Below the pieces are notes generated by a model. That model saw only the letters and a program-made list of their open reading frames with translations. It was not told the DNA's origin and did not search any database. Positions 43,202 through 51,506 of a stretch of 64,000 bases of DNA are shown one piece after another (position 1 is the first letter of the stretch; the number at the start of each line of letters is the position of its first letter). Source of the stretch: Hyphomicrobiales bacterium (GTDB lineage Bacteria; Pseudomonadota; Alphaproteobacteria; Rhizobiales; Beijerinckiaceae). Location of the stretch: the NCBI GenBank assembly GCA_947455025.1, contig CANGLU010000002.1, positions 30,004 through 94,003 of the forward strand. Direction: 5' to 3'. The translations under genes and the position numbers were made by a program.

Positions 43202-44050
43202 TTATCGGGCCAAGACTTCGATATCTTGATCGACGCCACTGCGAACCTTGAATTCGCTGGTGAAGGTGCGGCCCGCATTGCGCGCGATGAGAATATAATC
43301 GCCTTCGGCCAAGATCAGCGACGGAAACGCCCCGAATAGATCGCGGATCGTATCGCCGCCCGGCGTCAGCACGCTGAAATTGGTTCCCGCATAGGCTTCC
43401 CCACCGAGATTATTGACGAGCTTCAACGTCACCGTCGCCGCACGGTGTTTAAGCGTGGCCTTGATCAATTTGGCAGGTTCAACGGCAAGGTCGGCACTGG
43501 CAACGGCATTGGTGTCGCCATAGCGCGAGACCACGCGATAGGTGCCAACGGGAAGGCGAATCGTAGCGCCCGATTTCAAATTATCGGCGATCAGCCGCCC
43601 CTCAGGGTCGGTTCCAACCGCCACATAAATGCTAAACCGCACTTTTTCGGATGGAATGGCGGTGTCGCCAACCATCGCGTTCAGGACCAAGGCTCCAGCG
43701 CTGATGGAAATCGTCTCGCGAACGGGGTTCGACCCCAAAACGATGCGTTGCGTGGTCCCCGAAAGCCCATAGGCCACGTGGACAATATAAGCGCCCGGTT
43801 TCAGCGAGAAGCTGGGCGTCGCCGCTTCCGAAAGCTCGACAAAGCGCGCGGGCGTTCCATCGGTCGGGTCGGCATAAATGCGCCAGATCAATCCCGCACG
43901 GATCATCGCGCGGTCGCTTTCGAGATGGGCCGAGAGGGTTAGGACACTGTCGGGCATCGCATCATCGGCCATAACCGGCGCGATGTGTCCCAAAACCAAA
44001 ACCAAACAGATCCGCAAAACGAGCTTCAACATGGAAAAGAGCAAGAGCAT
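43202..44050 (-). CDS. Exported beta-sandwich-type protein of unknown function
   Basis: 282 residues with a signal peptide (MLLLFSMLKLVLRICLVLVL, ending PVMA at about 30). The rest is a series of similar beta-rich units with patterns such as SLKPGAYIVHVAYG, RLPVGTYRVVSRYGD and ILAEGDYILIARNAG, each a G-x-Y-strand resembling carboxypeptidase-regulatory or PEGA-like folds. Not recognised as a known family. ATG 44050 has GGGAG eight bases upstream; ATG 44032 is an alternative without a ribosome-binding site. Divergent from the nitroreductase. Confidence 0.75.
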   Translation of the reverse strand: MLLLFSMLKLVLRICLVLVLGHIAPVMADDAMPDSVLTLSAHLESDRAMIRAGLIWRIYADPTDGTPARFVELSEAATPSFSLKPGAYIVHVAYGLSGTTQRIVLGSNPVRETISISAGALVLNAMVGDTAIPSEKVRFSIYVAVGTDPEGRLIADNLKSGATIRLPVGTYRVVSRYGDTNAVASADLAVEPAKLIKATLKHRAATVTLKLVNNLGGEAYAGTNFSVLTPGGDTIRDLFGAFPSLILAEGDYILIARNAGRTFTSEFKVRSGVDQDIEVLAR

Positions 44051-44142
44051 AAGCCACGCGCTCCCGTCAATCCGATTGAACAGCCCTTGACGCGCGCAGG
44101 TGATCGGGCAAGGGAACAAGGAGCAGGTGTTGGAATTCTATC

Positions 44143-44718
44143 ATGACCGATCTCGTAAGCCTTTTTGAAACCCGCCGTTCGGTGGCCCCCCATCTGATGA
44201 TCGGGCCGGGCCCAACGCCTCAAGAGCGCGATCGCCTCTTAAAAATTGCCTCCCGCATTCCTGATCACGGCAAATTGGCCCCATGGCGCTTTATCGTATT
44301 TGAAGGCGATGCGAGGGTGGAGGCCGGACGATTGATTGCAGAGCGCTATAGAGCGCTTCATCCCGACGCCACGGAAGATATGGTGAAGGTGGAAGGCAAC
44401 CGCCTTGCCCGCGCGCCTCTGGTGATTGCGGTTGTCAGTAAAAGCGCGCCCCATGTCAAAATCCCCGAATGGGAGCAAGAGCTATCCGCGGGTGCCGTTT
44501 GCACCGCTTTGACCTTTGCTGCCAACGCCATGGGCTTTGTCACGGCCTGGCTGACCGAATGGTTTGCCTATGACCGGCGCGTGCTCGAACTAATAGGCTT
44601 AGCTGAAGGCGAGCGGATTGCGGGCTTCATCCATATTGGTCGCGCAAGCGAAGCGCCGATCGATCGGCCGCGTCCGGCGCTCGACGAAATTGTAACCCAT
44701 TTTGCTGTGAAAGCATGA
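44143..44718 (+). CDS. Nitroreductase family protein (YdjA-like)
   Basis: 191-residue FMN oxidoreductase: ETRRSVAPHLM near 9-19, a RIPDHGKLAPWRFIVFEG block near 38-55 that is the family's flavin-binding loop, and GIGFITAWLT-like GFVTAWLTEW near 130-139. The short length suits the YdjA subgroup. Three bases separate it from a flavin reductase gene, suggesting a functional pair in which the partner supplies reduced flavin, though both can act alone. Confidence 0.85.
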   Translation: MTDLVSLFETRRSVAPHLMIGPGPTPQERDRLLKIASRIPDHGKLAPWRFIVFEGDARVEAGRLIAERYRALHPDATEDMVKVEGNRLARAPLVIAVVSKSAPHVKIPEWEQELSAGAVCTALTFAANAMGFVTAWLTEWFAYDRRVLELIGLAEGERIAGFIHIGRASEAPIDRPRPALDEIVTHFAVKA

Positions 44719-44721
44719 TCC

Positions 44722-45327
44722 ATGTTTTATGATACCCAAACCAATGGCCACGGACTTCCCCACGATCCGTTTAAAGCCATTGTCGCGCCCAGACCCATCG
44801 GATGGATCAGCTCGCTCGGTGCCGATGGCTCCGTCAATTTGGCGCCTTATTCTTTCTTCAACGCGTTTTCATCGCGTCCGCCGATTGTTGGCTTTGCGAG
44901 TGAAGGGCCAAAGGATTCGGTCAGCTTTATTGCCGAAACGCGCGAATTTGTTTGCAATCTTGTGACCTTTGATTTGCGCAACGAGATGAACGCAACCTCC
45001 GCACCTTTACCCCGCGGTACGAGCGAATTCATTCATGCAGGCCTAGAAACGGCACCGTCGACGCTCGTAAAACCACCACGCGTCAAAGCCTCGCCCGTAG
45101 CGCTTGAATGCAAATTGGTTGAGATTAAAGAACTCACCGACTCCGATGGTAACTCGGTTAATTCTTTTCTCGTTCTCGGTCACGTTGTCGGCATTTATAT
45201 CAATGAGGCCTACATTAAAGAGGGGCGTTTCGATATTGTCGCCGCAGGTACCATCGCACGGTGTGGCTATACCGATTATGCGGTTGTGGATGATCTATTC
45301 TCGATCACCCGACCGAAGGGTGGCTAG
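44722..45327 (+). CDS. Flavin reductase family protein
   Basis: 201-residue FMN-binding split-barrel protein: RPIGWISSLGADGSVNLAPYSFFNAFS in pieces near 25-51 and PIVGFASEGPKDSV near 54-67. Members reduce flavin with NAD(P)H or act as monooxygenase partners. Its 3' end overlaps the convergent gene by 4 bases. Confidence 0.87.
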   Translation: MFYDTQTNGHGLPHDPFKAIVAPRPIGWISSLGADGSVNLAPYSFFNAFSSRPPIVGFASEGPKDSVSFIAETREFVCNLVTFDLRNEMNATSAPLPRGTSEFIHAGLETAPSTLVKPPRVKASPVALECKLVEIKELTDSDGNSVNSFLVLGHVVGIYINEAYIKEGRFDIVAAGTIARCGYTDYAVVDDLFSITRPKGG

Positions 45328-45854
45328 GCGTTATTTCGCATCGTCACCACGCCATTAAATCCGTCCTGTACAGCCAGAGCATGGGCAAGGGATAAATCCG
45401 TTTCCGATGATACGCATTCATAGGCGCGTATCTTCAAACTCAGCGCCATCAGCACCGTCAGATTACGGCCCATGCGAAGCGCGTCGGGCCATTGGTTGAG
45501 GGGCCTATGCAAAGCGAGGCCGAATTCCGCCAAAAGCCGGAAAGGCGAAAAGATGAGCCCGCTTACCCGTGGCAGCACAGGCCAAGAAGCGGTCAGCGCG
45601 CGGATGGACCCGGGTGTCTCACCCAAAACAGCCCAAAGCTTGGTATGCCCATCGGGCAAATCCAGAAGGGCTTCTTGAACCGCCAAGCGTGACGCGACCT
45701 GCTGAAGATCGCCAATGCCTGTCATTCCGCACAAGGCAAGAGTCTCTGGCCGAGACGCCATGATCGCTTCAAGCGCTATTTCCGACCGGGAATGGTCAGG
45801 CGCTTCCATCATGGGGATCAGCCGATCCTCATAGGCGAGATAGGTCATCGTCAT
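45324..45854 (-). CDS. Uncharacterised protein resembling the end of a CitE/HpcH-type TIM barrel
   Basis: 176 residues, no signal or membrane segment. EAIMASRPETLALCGMTGIGDL near 29-50, LWAVLGETPGSIRAL near 72-86, and AHALAVQDGFNGVV near the C-terminus recall late strands of CitE/HpcH aldolases, where IETA..., the AFGAEDL strand and GFDGK-IHP occur. The catalytic residues and the IHP end are absent and the protein is about half the usual length. It may be a decayed or specialised relative; confidence in the relationship is low, in the gene itself fair. Confidence 0.55.
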   Translation of the reverse strand: MTMTYLAYEDRLIPMMEAPDHSRSEIALEAIMASRPETLALCGMTGIGDLQQVASRLAVQEALLDLPDGHTKLWAVLGETPGSIRALTASWPVLPRVSGLIFSPFRLLAEFGLALHRPLNQWPDALRMGRNLTVLMALSLKIRAYECVSSETDLSLAHALAVQDGFNGVVTMRNNA

Positions 45855-45949
45855 AAAAGCCGGATCTCCCGTGATTCATACTTTGTTTACCACAATTTGC
45901 GATTGTAACCTTAGCGTTCTTGAGGAGCGCGCAACGATGCGGGGCTTCG

Positions 45950-46972
45950 ATGTTTATGCTTTTCACCACGCCGGCCGCGCCAAAAAACGGCGTCAAAGAA
46001 GGGGCGGATACGGTCATTAACGCGATCCGCGAAGGGGCTCAGAAAAGCGGTACCGATTTTTCCTATCTCCTCAAAACGGCGAAACAAGAATCGTCCCTCG
46101 ACCCGAAGGCCAAAGCAACGGGTTCATCGGCAACGGGCCTGTTTCAATTTGTCGAACAGACTTGGCTTAAAACGTTAAAAGAATCAGGTCCCCAATTAGG
46201 CCTGTCGCGTTATGCCTCTGCGGTGGTTGAAACCAAATCCGGACACCTCGACGTGCCGGATCCGGCAATGCGGAATGAAATTTTAAAGCTTCGATCGGAT
46301 CCCAAAATTGCCAGCTTGATGGCTGGCGCATTGACGCGTTCCAACGCAGCCAGCCTGTCCGATGCGTTGGGCCGCAAACCCGATGCGGCCGATCTTTACA
46401 TCGCGCATGTGTTGGGTGCCAATGGTGCCGCCGGATTGCTCCGCAACAGCGAAACCCATCCGGAAACAGCGGCATCGACCCTCTTTCCCGAGGCTGCGAA
46501 ATCAAATCCAGCTTTGTTTTTCGATCCCTCAACGGGCAAATCAAAAAGCGTTGGCGATGTTAAAGAGTTGCTATCGCAATTGCATACCAAAGCAGGCAAT
46601 GCGCCACTTCCTGCTGCCGTATTTGTCGATGAAAAAGACGAGCCACCAGTAGCCCCGCTCGCATACGCGCATCCGGATGGCCCCGCTCTTTTTAGCCTCT
46701 TCAGAAATGTCGGCACGGTTACACCGCTTAATCCGGTTGTTGTCGCTCTGTGGACCGAACCTGAGAAATTTACGCCCGACACGCCATCTTATTTCCCAAA
46801 GGACGTAGCGGGGGTTCCTGGCGCCAATAAAGCATCATCCCCCAATGCGACGGCGACCTTAATACCATCATCGTCGACAAAGCCGCATACCCAATCGCCC
46901 AAAGCGCACCATCCGTCGAAGCCGCTTGATTTAACCCAATTCACGAAACGGGAGAGCGATGATGAACAATGA
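45950..46972 (+). CDS. Lytic transglycosylase (SLT) domain protein
   Basis: 340 residues. An SLT-type domain at about 25-180 has catalytic Glu47 in AKQESSLDPKAKATGSSATG and LFQFVEQTW, then a long Pro/Ser/Lys-rich tail. It cleaves peptidoglycan glycan strands. No signal peptide is evident, so it may be exported by a specialised route, such as the flagellar system, as in similar alphaproteobacterial proteins; this is inference. ATG 45950 follows CGGGG; an in-frame TTG at 45920 is less likely. The end overlaps the DUF2336 gene by 14 bases. Confidence 0.82.
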   Translation: MFMLFTTPAAPKNGVKEGADTVINAIREGAQKSGTDFSYLLKTAKQESSLDPKAKATGSSATGLFQFVEQTWLKTLKESGPQLGLSRYASAVVETKSGHLDVPDPAMRNEILKLRSDPKIASLMAGALTRSNAASLSDALGRKPDAADLYIAHVLGANGAAGLLRNSETHPETAASTLFPEAAKSNPALFFDPSTGKSKSVGDVKELLSQLHTKAGNAPLPAAVFVDEKDEPPVAPLAYAHPDGPALFSLFRNVGTVTPLNPVVVALWTEPEKFTPDTPSYFPKDVAGVPGANKASSPNATATLIPSSSTKPHTQSPKAHHPSKPLDLTQFTKRESDDEQ

Positions 46973-47693
46973 GGACATGAAACGCGCAACCAATGCGGCT
47001 CAACAGCTCTCCGTTCTCATCCCTTACCTGTCAACGGAGGCGCTGGTTGATCTTGTTATGATTGGCAATGCGCCATGTCTTGCGGCATTAGCGAAAGCTA
47101 GTCCTGTTAAGGCGCCTGTCGCAGCGGCCTTGGTTGAAATCGGCGAAGAGGCAACGCTTCTTCACTTGCTCGACAATCCATCGGCCATCATTGCATCGTT
47201 TTCTTACATCCGCATGATCGAACGGTTCAGCCGATCTGAATCCATCCTCGGCGCCATTGAAGCACGAAGCGATCTGAATGACGACATATGGGCCGCATTG
47301 GCCTCGGCGCGGTTGAAAACCATTGTCGATATGATCGATGATAAAAGGGAACCTGATCTCGTCGAGCAGGCATTGATTGCGCTTTTATGGGCGGCTGAAG
47401 GTGAGGTTCGGCGTGCCTATATCTCGGCCTTTATCCGCTTTGATTGCGTAACCCCGAAACTGATTGCCATTGCTTTATTAAACGGTGCGTTGGAAGTGGT
47501 GATCGATCTCTTGGCATCGCTTTCGGGAGAAGTGCCAGCCACCATCCATGAAATGATCACGAAGTCCGATGGCGTGGCGTTCAGAAAGCTTTTGAAGCAA
47601 TGCGGCTTTACCGTTGCGGTGATGATCGAATGCGAGGCGGCGTTTTTACGCGCAACGGCCAAGCCCTCAGGCTCTTTTTCAGTCGCGGCCTAA
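46959..47693 (+). CDS. DUF2336-like helical repeat protein
   Basis: 244 residues, almost entirely helical with HEAT-like repeats: VAAALVEIGEEATLLHLLDNPSA near 55-77 and LVEQALIALLWAAEGEVRRAYISAF. This suits DUF2336, an uncharacterised alphaproteobacterial family. Two adjacent ATGs (46959, 46962) follow GGGAG. It overlaps the lytic transglycosylase gene by 14 bases, so the two are translationally coupled and may work together. Confidence 0.7.
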   Translation: MMNNEDMKRATNAAQQLSVLIPYLSTEALVDLVMIGNAPCLAALAKASPVKAPVAAALVEIGEEATLLHLLDNPSAIIASFSYIRMIERFSRSESILGAIEARSDLNDDIWAALASARLKTIVDMIDDKREPDLVEQALIALLWAAEGEVRRAYISAFIRFDCVTPKLIAIALLNGALEVVIDLLASLSGEVPATIHEMITKSDGVAFRKLLKQCGFTVAVMIECEAAFLRATAKPSGSFSVAA

Positions 47694-47700
47694 GGCTCGG

Positions 47701-48471
47701 CTAGCCGCCGAATTGTTCGCGCAAGATGCGCTCGTCCAAGCTGTGGCCGGGATCGTGCAACATCACGAGATCAATCGAGTGATCAATCGAAACGCGAATG
47801 CTTTGTACCGATCGAAATTCCACATGGTCAGCCACCGCGTTCACGGGCCTTTTATCGGCCTCTAACGCTTCGAGCGTGATATGGGCGCTATCGGGCAGAA
47901 TGGCCCCGCGCCAGCGCCGCGGACGAAAAGGCGAGATCGGGGTCAGCGCCAACATCGGTGCGTTAAGCGGCAAGATCGGTCCATTGGCCGAAAGATTATA
48001 AGCGGTTGATCCCGCAGGCGTTGCCACCAAAATCCCGTCAGCCACCAATTCTTCAAGCCTTGGCCTGCCATCGATCGAAATGCGTAATTTTGCCGCCTGA
48101 TAGGATTGCCGGAAGACCGAGACTTCATTGATCGCGTGCGCGTCCGAAACCCGCCCTGCCGCGTCTGTTACGTGCATCAAAAGCGGATGGACGACGCTTT
48201 TTTCAGCCGCACTTAGCCGCTCGATCAACCCGTCCTCGGAATATTCATTCATCAGGAAACCGACGGATCCACGGTTCATGCCGTAGATCGGCTTCCCCGT
48301 ACCCATCAACCGATGCAAGGAGGAGAGCATCAGCCCGTCACCACCCAAAGCCACAACGATGTCGGCCTGTTCCGGCAAAACCTCGCCGTAACGCGCCCGA
48401 AGGCGGTTTCCAGCGGTTTGCGCCTCATCCGTATCACTGTTCACAAAAGCGAGGCTTGGTGTCTTGGTCAC
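47701..48471 (-). CDS. nadK: NAD kinase
   Basis: 256 residues that phosphorylate NAD to NADP. The GGDG motif lies in [14 protein letters not shown] near 39-52, [15 protein letters not shown] near 62-76 and the [22 protein letters not shown] block in two parts near 142-163. Start is GTG 48471 with GGAA six bases upstream. Short form without N-terminal extension, usual for alphaproteobacteria. Confidence 0.93.
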   Translation of the reverse strand: MTKTPSLAFVNSDTDEAQTAGNRLRARYGEVLPEQADIVVALGGDGLMLSSLHRLMGTGKPIYGMNRGSVGFLMNEYSEDGLIERLSAAEKSVVHPLLMHVTDAAGRVSDAHAINEVSVFRQSYQAAKLRISIDGRPRLEELVADGILVATPAGSTAYNLSANGPILPLNAPMLALTPISPFRPRRWRGAILPDSAHITLEALEADKRPVNAVADHVEFRSVQSIRVSIDHSIDLVMLHDPGHSLDERILREQFGG

Positions 48472-48550
48472 GCAACATTCCAGTATCGAAGCAAGGATAG
48501 GGCTCTCACACTACACGGAATCTTATAAATCGGGCAGGGGGCCTATGCAA

Positions 48551-48796
48551 TTAAGGGTTTTGCGTCCGCCAAGACAAAAACTCCCCCCTTAAACACTGCC
48601 CGCATGGGCGAAAGCCTAGGCCTTTGGCCTCGATAGTGCTCGCAAAAAAGACGCGGTTGGACCGTTGCATGCGTTGACCCTGCCGACAATCAAGGCGCCC
48701 AAAGACGCGGCTTGTTTTGTGCCCCGCGAGTAGAATGGCCCTTTGGCGGATCAAGGAACGCAGCGTCCGGTCATCGATCTGATCGTGATCGATCAA
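48551..48796 (-). CDS. Small Ada-like zinc-binding domain protein
   Basis: 81 residues resembling the N-terminal metal-binding domain of Ada as a stand-alone protein: [18 protein letters not shown] near 10-27, GRLDCRQGQRM near 33-43, NRVFFASTIEAKGLGFRPCGQC near 47-68. Cysteines are at 37, 65 and 68. In Ada this fold repairs methyl-phosphotriesters in DNA; for the stand-alone form the role is unknown. The start is TTG 48796, supported by GGGGAGAG five bases upstream and by agreement with the usual beginning of such proteins; a GTG at 48844 is an alternative. Confidence 0.65.
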   Translation of the reverse strand: MIDHDQIDDRTLRSLIRQRAILLAGHKTSRVFGRLDCRQGQRMQRSNRVFFASTIEAKGLGFRPCGQCLRGEFLSWRTQNP

Positions 48797-48941
48797 ATTG
48801 ATCTCTCCCCTTTTCAGGCAAAGCGCACGAGGTCCAGCCTCCACTTACGTATTATCGCCGATTAGCACTTTTCCCATCGTCTAAAGGCTCCAGTCAAGCG
48901 TTGTCCTCACAAGTCGCGTTGGGCGTAATGAGGGGGCAAAG

Positions 48942-49607
48942 ATGAGCACCAGTGAAGTTCATAGCCGCGGCGCAGCTTTGCTCCGGCAACGCCGTTATGT
49001 AACCCATTCGGTCAAACGCCTGATCGATGTGATTGGTGCCAGTATCTTGCTAATTCTCCTCAGCCCGGTTTTCTTGATTGTCAGTATTCTTGTAGCGCTT
49101 GATGGTGGCCCGGTCTTTTATCGGCATACGCGAATTGGCCGACATGGCGTGCCCTTTGGCTGCCTCAAATTTCGTACCATGATTTTGGGCGCGGATCATT
49201 GCTTGAATGAATATCTCTCTTATCATCCTTTAGCCGGAGAGGAATGGGAGCGCGAACAAAAGCTTACCTTCGATCCTCGAATTACCGCGATTGGCCGCTT
49301 CTTGCGCCGTACCAGTCTCGATGAATTACCGCAGCTCGTAACCGTTCTCTATGGCGATATGAGCCTTGTCGGACCGCGTCCTGTCACCCAAGGTGAGCTG
49401 CGTCATTATGGCAATGCCAGTGCCGAATATCTTTCGGTTCGCCCAGGCATTACGGGCCTATGGCAGATCAGCGGTCGTAACGATGTTTCCTATGCCCAAC
49501 GGGTCGCGCTTGATCAAACCTATGTGTCAACGCTGAGCGTCTGGCGCGATCTTGTCATCCTCCTCAAAACACCTGTCGTTGTCTTTTCCAAAAGAGGTGC
49601 ACGATGA
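48942..49607 (+). CDS. Undecaprenyl-phosphate sugar phosphotransferase, ExoY-like
   Basis: 221-residue priming enzyme of polysaccharide synthesis. It has one N-terminal membrane segment (about 31-53), then the catalytic part: GGPVFYRHTRIGRHGVPFGCLKFRTM in pieces near 54-81, RRTSLDELPQL near 124-134, GDMSLVGPRPV near 141-151 and RPGITGLWQISGR near 169-181. It lacks the large multi-span N-terminal part of WbaP, so it is the short ExoY type. First gene of the six-gene EPS operon, behind GAGGGGGCAAAG; overlaps the next gene by 4 bases. Confidence 0.92.
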   Translation: MSTSEVHSRGAALLRQRRYVTHSVKRLIDVIGASILLILLSPVFLIVSILVALDGGPVFYRHTRIGRHGVPFGCLKFRTMILGADHCLNEYLSYHPLAGEEWEREQKLTFDPRITAIGRFLRRTSLDELPQLVTVLYGDMSLVGPRPVTQGELRHYGNASAEYLSVRPGITGLWQISGRNDVSYAQRVALDQTYVSTLSVWRDLVILLKTPVVVFSKRGAR

Positions 49608-50461
49608 ATGATGTATCCACGACCCAAATGGCACGCCGCGAGAAAAATGGCGTCAATGTTTTAATGTCAACGCATAAGGGCGAAAACGGCCATAACCTCG
49701 CCGAAGCGCTCGAAAGTCTTTATGCGCAAACCGTTACGCCCGATCGGATCGTACTCGTTTTAGACGGCTATGTCGGACAGGACCAGCATGATGTCATTTC
49801 CTTTTATGGTGCCGATCGCCGTGGTCCCGATTTAACCATCGTTGCATTACCCTCCAATAGCGGATTGGCCCATGCGTTGAATGCCGGTCTTGCCTATTGC
49901 GACGGCGATTTTGTTATGCGGATGGATAGCGATGACATTTGCATGCCGGATCGGCTGGCGCTGCAACTTGCCTATATTAAAGAACATCCAGAAACCGATC
50001 TGATTTCAAGCTGGGCCAGCGAGTTCACCGTTGGCGAGCCTACGGAAAAGATGAAAGTATCGCCAACGGAGCATGATGCGCTGGCGATGGCGTTACGGTG
50101 GCGCAATGTGATCGCCCATTCGGCTATTCTTATTCGTACATCGACCCTTACCCGCGTCGGCGGCTATCGCGCCGATTTCGGATTATTAGAAGATTATGAT
50201 CTTTGGGTCCGCCTGATGACAAAGGGTGCGCGTTTTCATGTGTTGCCCAAGGTGTTGCTGCGCATAAGAACGAGCCTCGCGCAACGCGGCCGGCGCGGAA
50301 ATCTTGCGTATCTCCGAAATGAGATTCGTTTCCGGAGCGAGTGTCTTCGGATCGGATTTCTCACACGTTCTCAATTTATCGCGACGCTTGGTCTTTACGC
50401 CATGTTCCGTTTGGCAGGGCCCATGTTGCGAAATCAATTTTACGCCCTTGCCAGAACTTAA
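49604..50461 (+). CDS. Glycosyltransferase family 2
   Basis: 285 residues with a GT-A fold: VLMSTHKGENGHNLAEALESLYAQT in pieces near 19-43, and the DxD-type metal site FVMRMDSDDICMP near 104-116. LLEDYDLWVRLMTKGA near 193-208 is the conserved acceptor-site region. Adds a sugar from an NDP-sugar to the lipid-linked repeat unit on the cytosolic face. It overlaps the sugar transferase gene by 4 bases. Confidence 0.9.
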   Translation: MNDVSTTQMARREKNGVNVLMSTHKGENGHNLAEALESLYAQTVTPDRIVLVLDGYVGQDQHDVISFYGADRRGPDLTIVALPSNSGLAHALNAGLAYCDGDFVMRMDSDDICMPDRLALQLAYIKEHPETDLISSWASEFTVGEPTEKMKVSPTEHDALAMALRWRNVIAHSAILIRTSTLTRVGGYRADFGLLEDYDLWVRLMTKGARFHVLPKVLLRIRTSLAQRGRRGNLAYLRNEIRFRSECLRIGFLTRSQFIATLGLYAMFRLAGPMLRNQFYALART

Positions 50462-50531
50462 AAACAAGACGCCCGACAATTCCCCCGAAACCAAGAGGTT
50501 CTGCTTGAGCCTCACGCAAGAAAGTAGAGAC

Positions 50532-51506
50532 ATGGCTGACGTTCAAATCAATGCTCGCTCCTATGAAAGCTTCACACAAAACCCTGCTGCTGCAAGCGAG
50601 CGTAGCTCAGGTCGGTCGCACGAGACTCAAAAGCGCAATTCACCGGTTACACGATTTGCGATTGGATTTTTAATCGTCGTCCTTTGTAGCCTAGCCGCAT
50701 GGCCTTTTTTGCCAAGACGCTATGAGGCCACCGTTACCCTCATCTTGCGTGCGACCGATGAGTCAGGACCGAGCAGCCACGGACAGGCGTTAAAGCAATT
50801 ATTGGATGAGGGTGCCGTCCAATCCGAATTGGACGTGATGGCTTCACTGCCTCTATCAGCCGATGTGATGGATCGGCTTGGTTTAGCGACCGACCCCGAA
50901 TTTTCAAAGTCCAGTGGTACTCTCTTTAACAAAGCAAACGTTAAGGCTTTAGAACCCGTGCGGGAAATTCAAAACCACCTTGTTGTATCCCGTGATCGTA
51001 AATCTTACACGGTTCGTCTTGGGTATTGGTCGAATGATCCGGCTAAATCGGTGCGAATGGCCGACGCCCTGGCAACGGCCTATTTAGACCGTCAGGTTCG
51101 CCATAAACTCGATAACAGTGAACAATTGATGGAACGGCTTCGCTCGCGACTGGTTGAACTCGCCACGCGCGAAGCAGAGCTCCGTCGCGTAGCTGACAAC
51201 AACGCTTCTTCGAGCTTTAAAATTGCGGAACTCTCGGATGAGCGCACCGCGACCGCTGTTGAATTCGCAGGCATTCGTCAAAAATTGGTTGAAGCAACCC
51301 AACATCACAATGAAATCGGGCCCGATGCCGAACGCGTTGCCGATGCGGTGCTGCCGATGAACCCGACATTTCCAAACCCGATATTGATGTCCATTGCGAC
51401 GCTCGTTCTTGCCGCTTTGGTGGGCTTTGCCTTTGCTTGGCCCGTTCTCCGCCTTCGGATCGCTGATCGCTTAGCGAATGGTGAGACCACAGAGGGCACG
51501 AAATGA
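50532..51506 (+). CDS. Wzz-type polysaccharide chain length determinant
   Basis: 324 residues. Membrane segments at about 44-60 and 283-304 flank a periplasmic helical domain with a coiled coil (about 190-265, LMERLRSRLVELATREAEL). The RRYEATVTLIL after TM1 and PMNPTFPNPILM before TM2 are the Wzz hallmarks. It has no C-terminal tyrosine kinase domain and is short for this class. It sets chain length with the Wzy polymerase. ATG 50532 begins the family-like part; upstream frame is inside the GT2 gene. Confidence 0.85.
   Translation: MADVQINARSYESFTQNPAAASERSSGRSHETQKRNSPVTRFAIGFLIVVLCSLAAWPFLPRRYEATVTLILRATDESGPSSHGQALKQLLDEGAVQSELDVMASLPLSADVMDRLGLATDPEFSKSSGTLFNKANVKALEPVREIQNHLVVSRDRKSYTVRLGYWSNDPAKSVRMADALATAYLDRQVRHKLDNSEQLMERLRSRLVELATREAELRRVADNNASSSFKIAELSDERTATAVEFAGIRQKLVEATQHHNEIGPDAERVADAVLPMNPTFPNPILMSIATLVLAALVGFAFAWPVLRLRIADRLANGETTEGTK

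Noticed and set aside
43445..43942. 165-codon plus-strand frame opposite the exported protein gene
   Set aside because: The minus-strand frame has a signal peptide, ribosome-binding site and repeated beta units; the plus frame has none of these.
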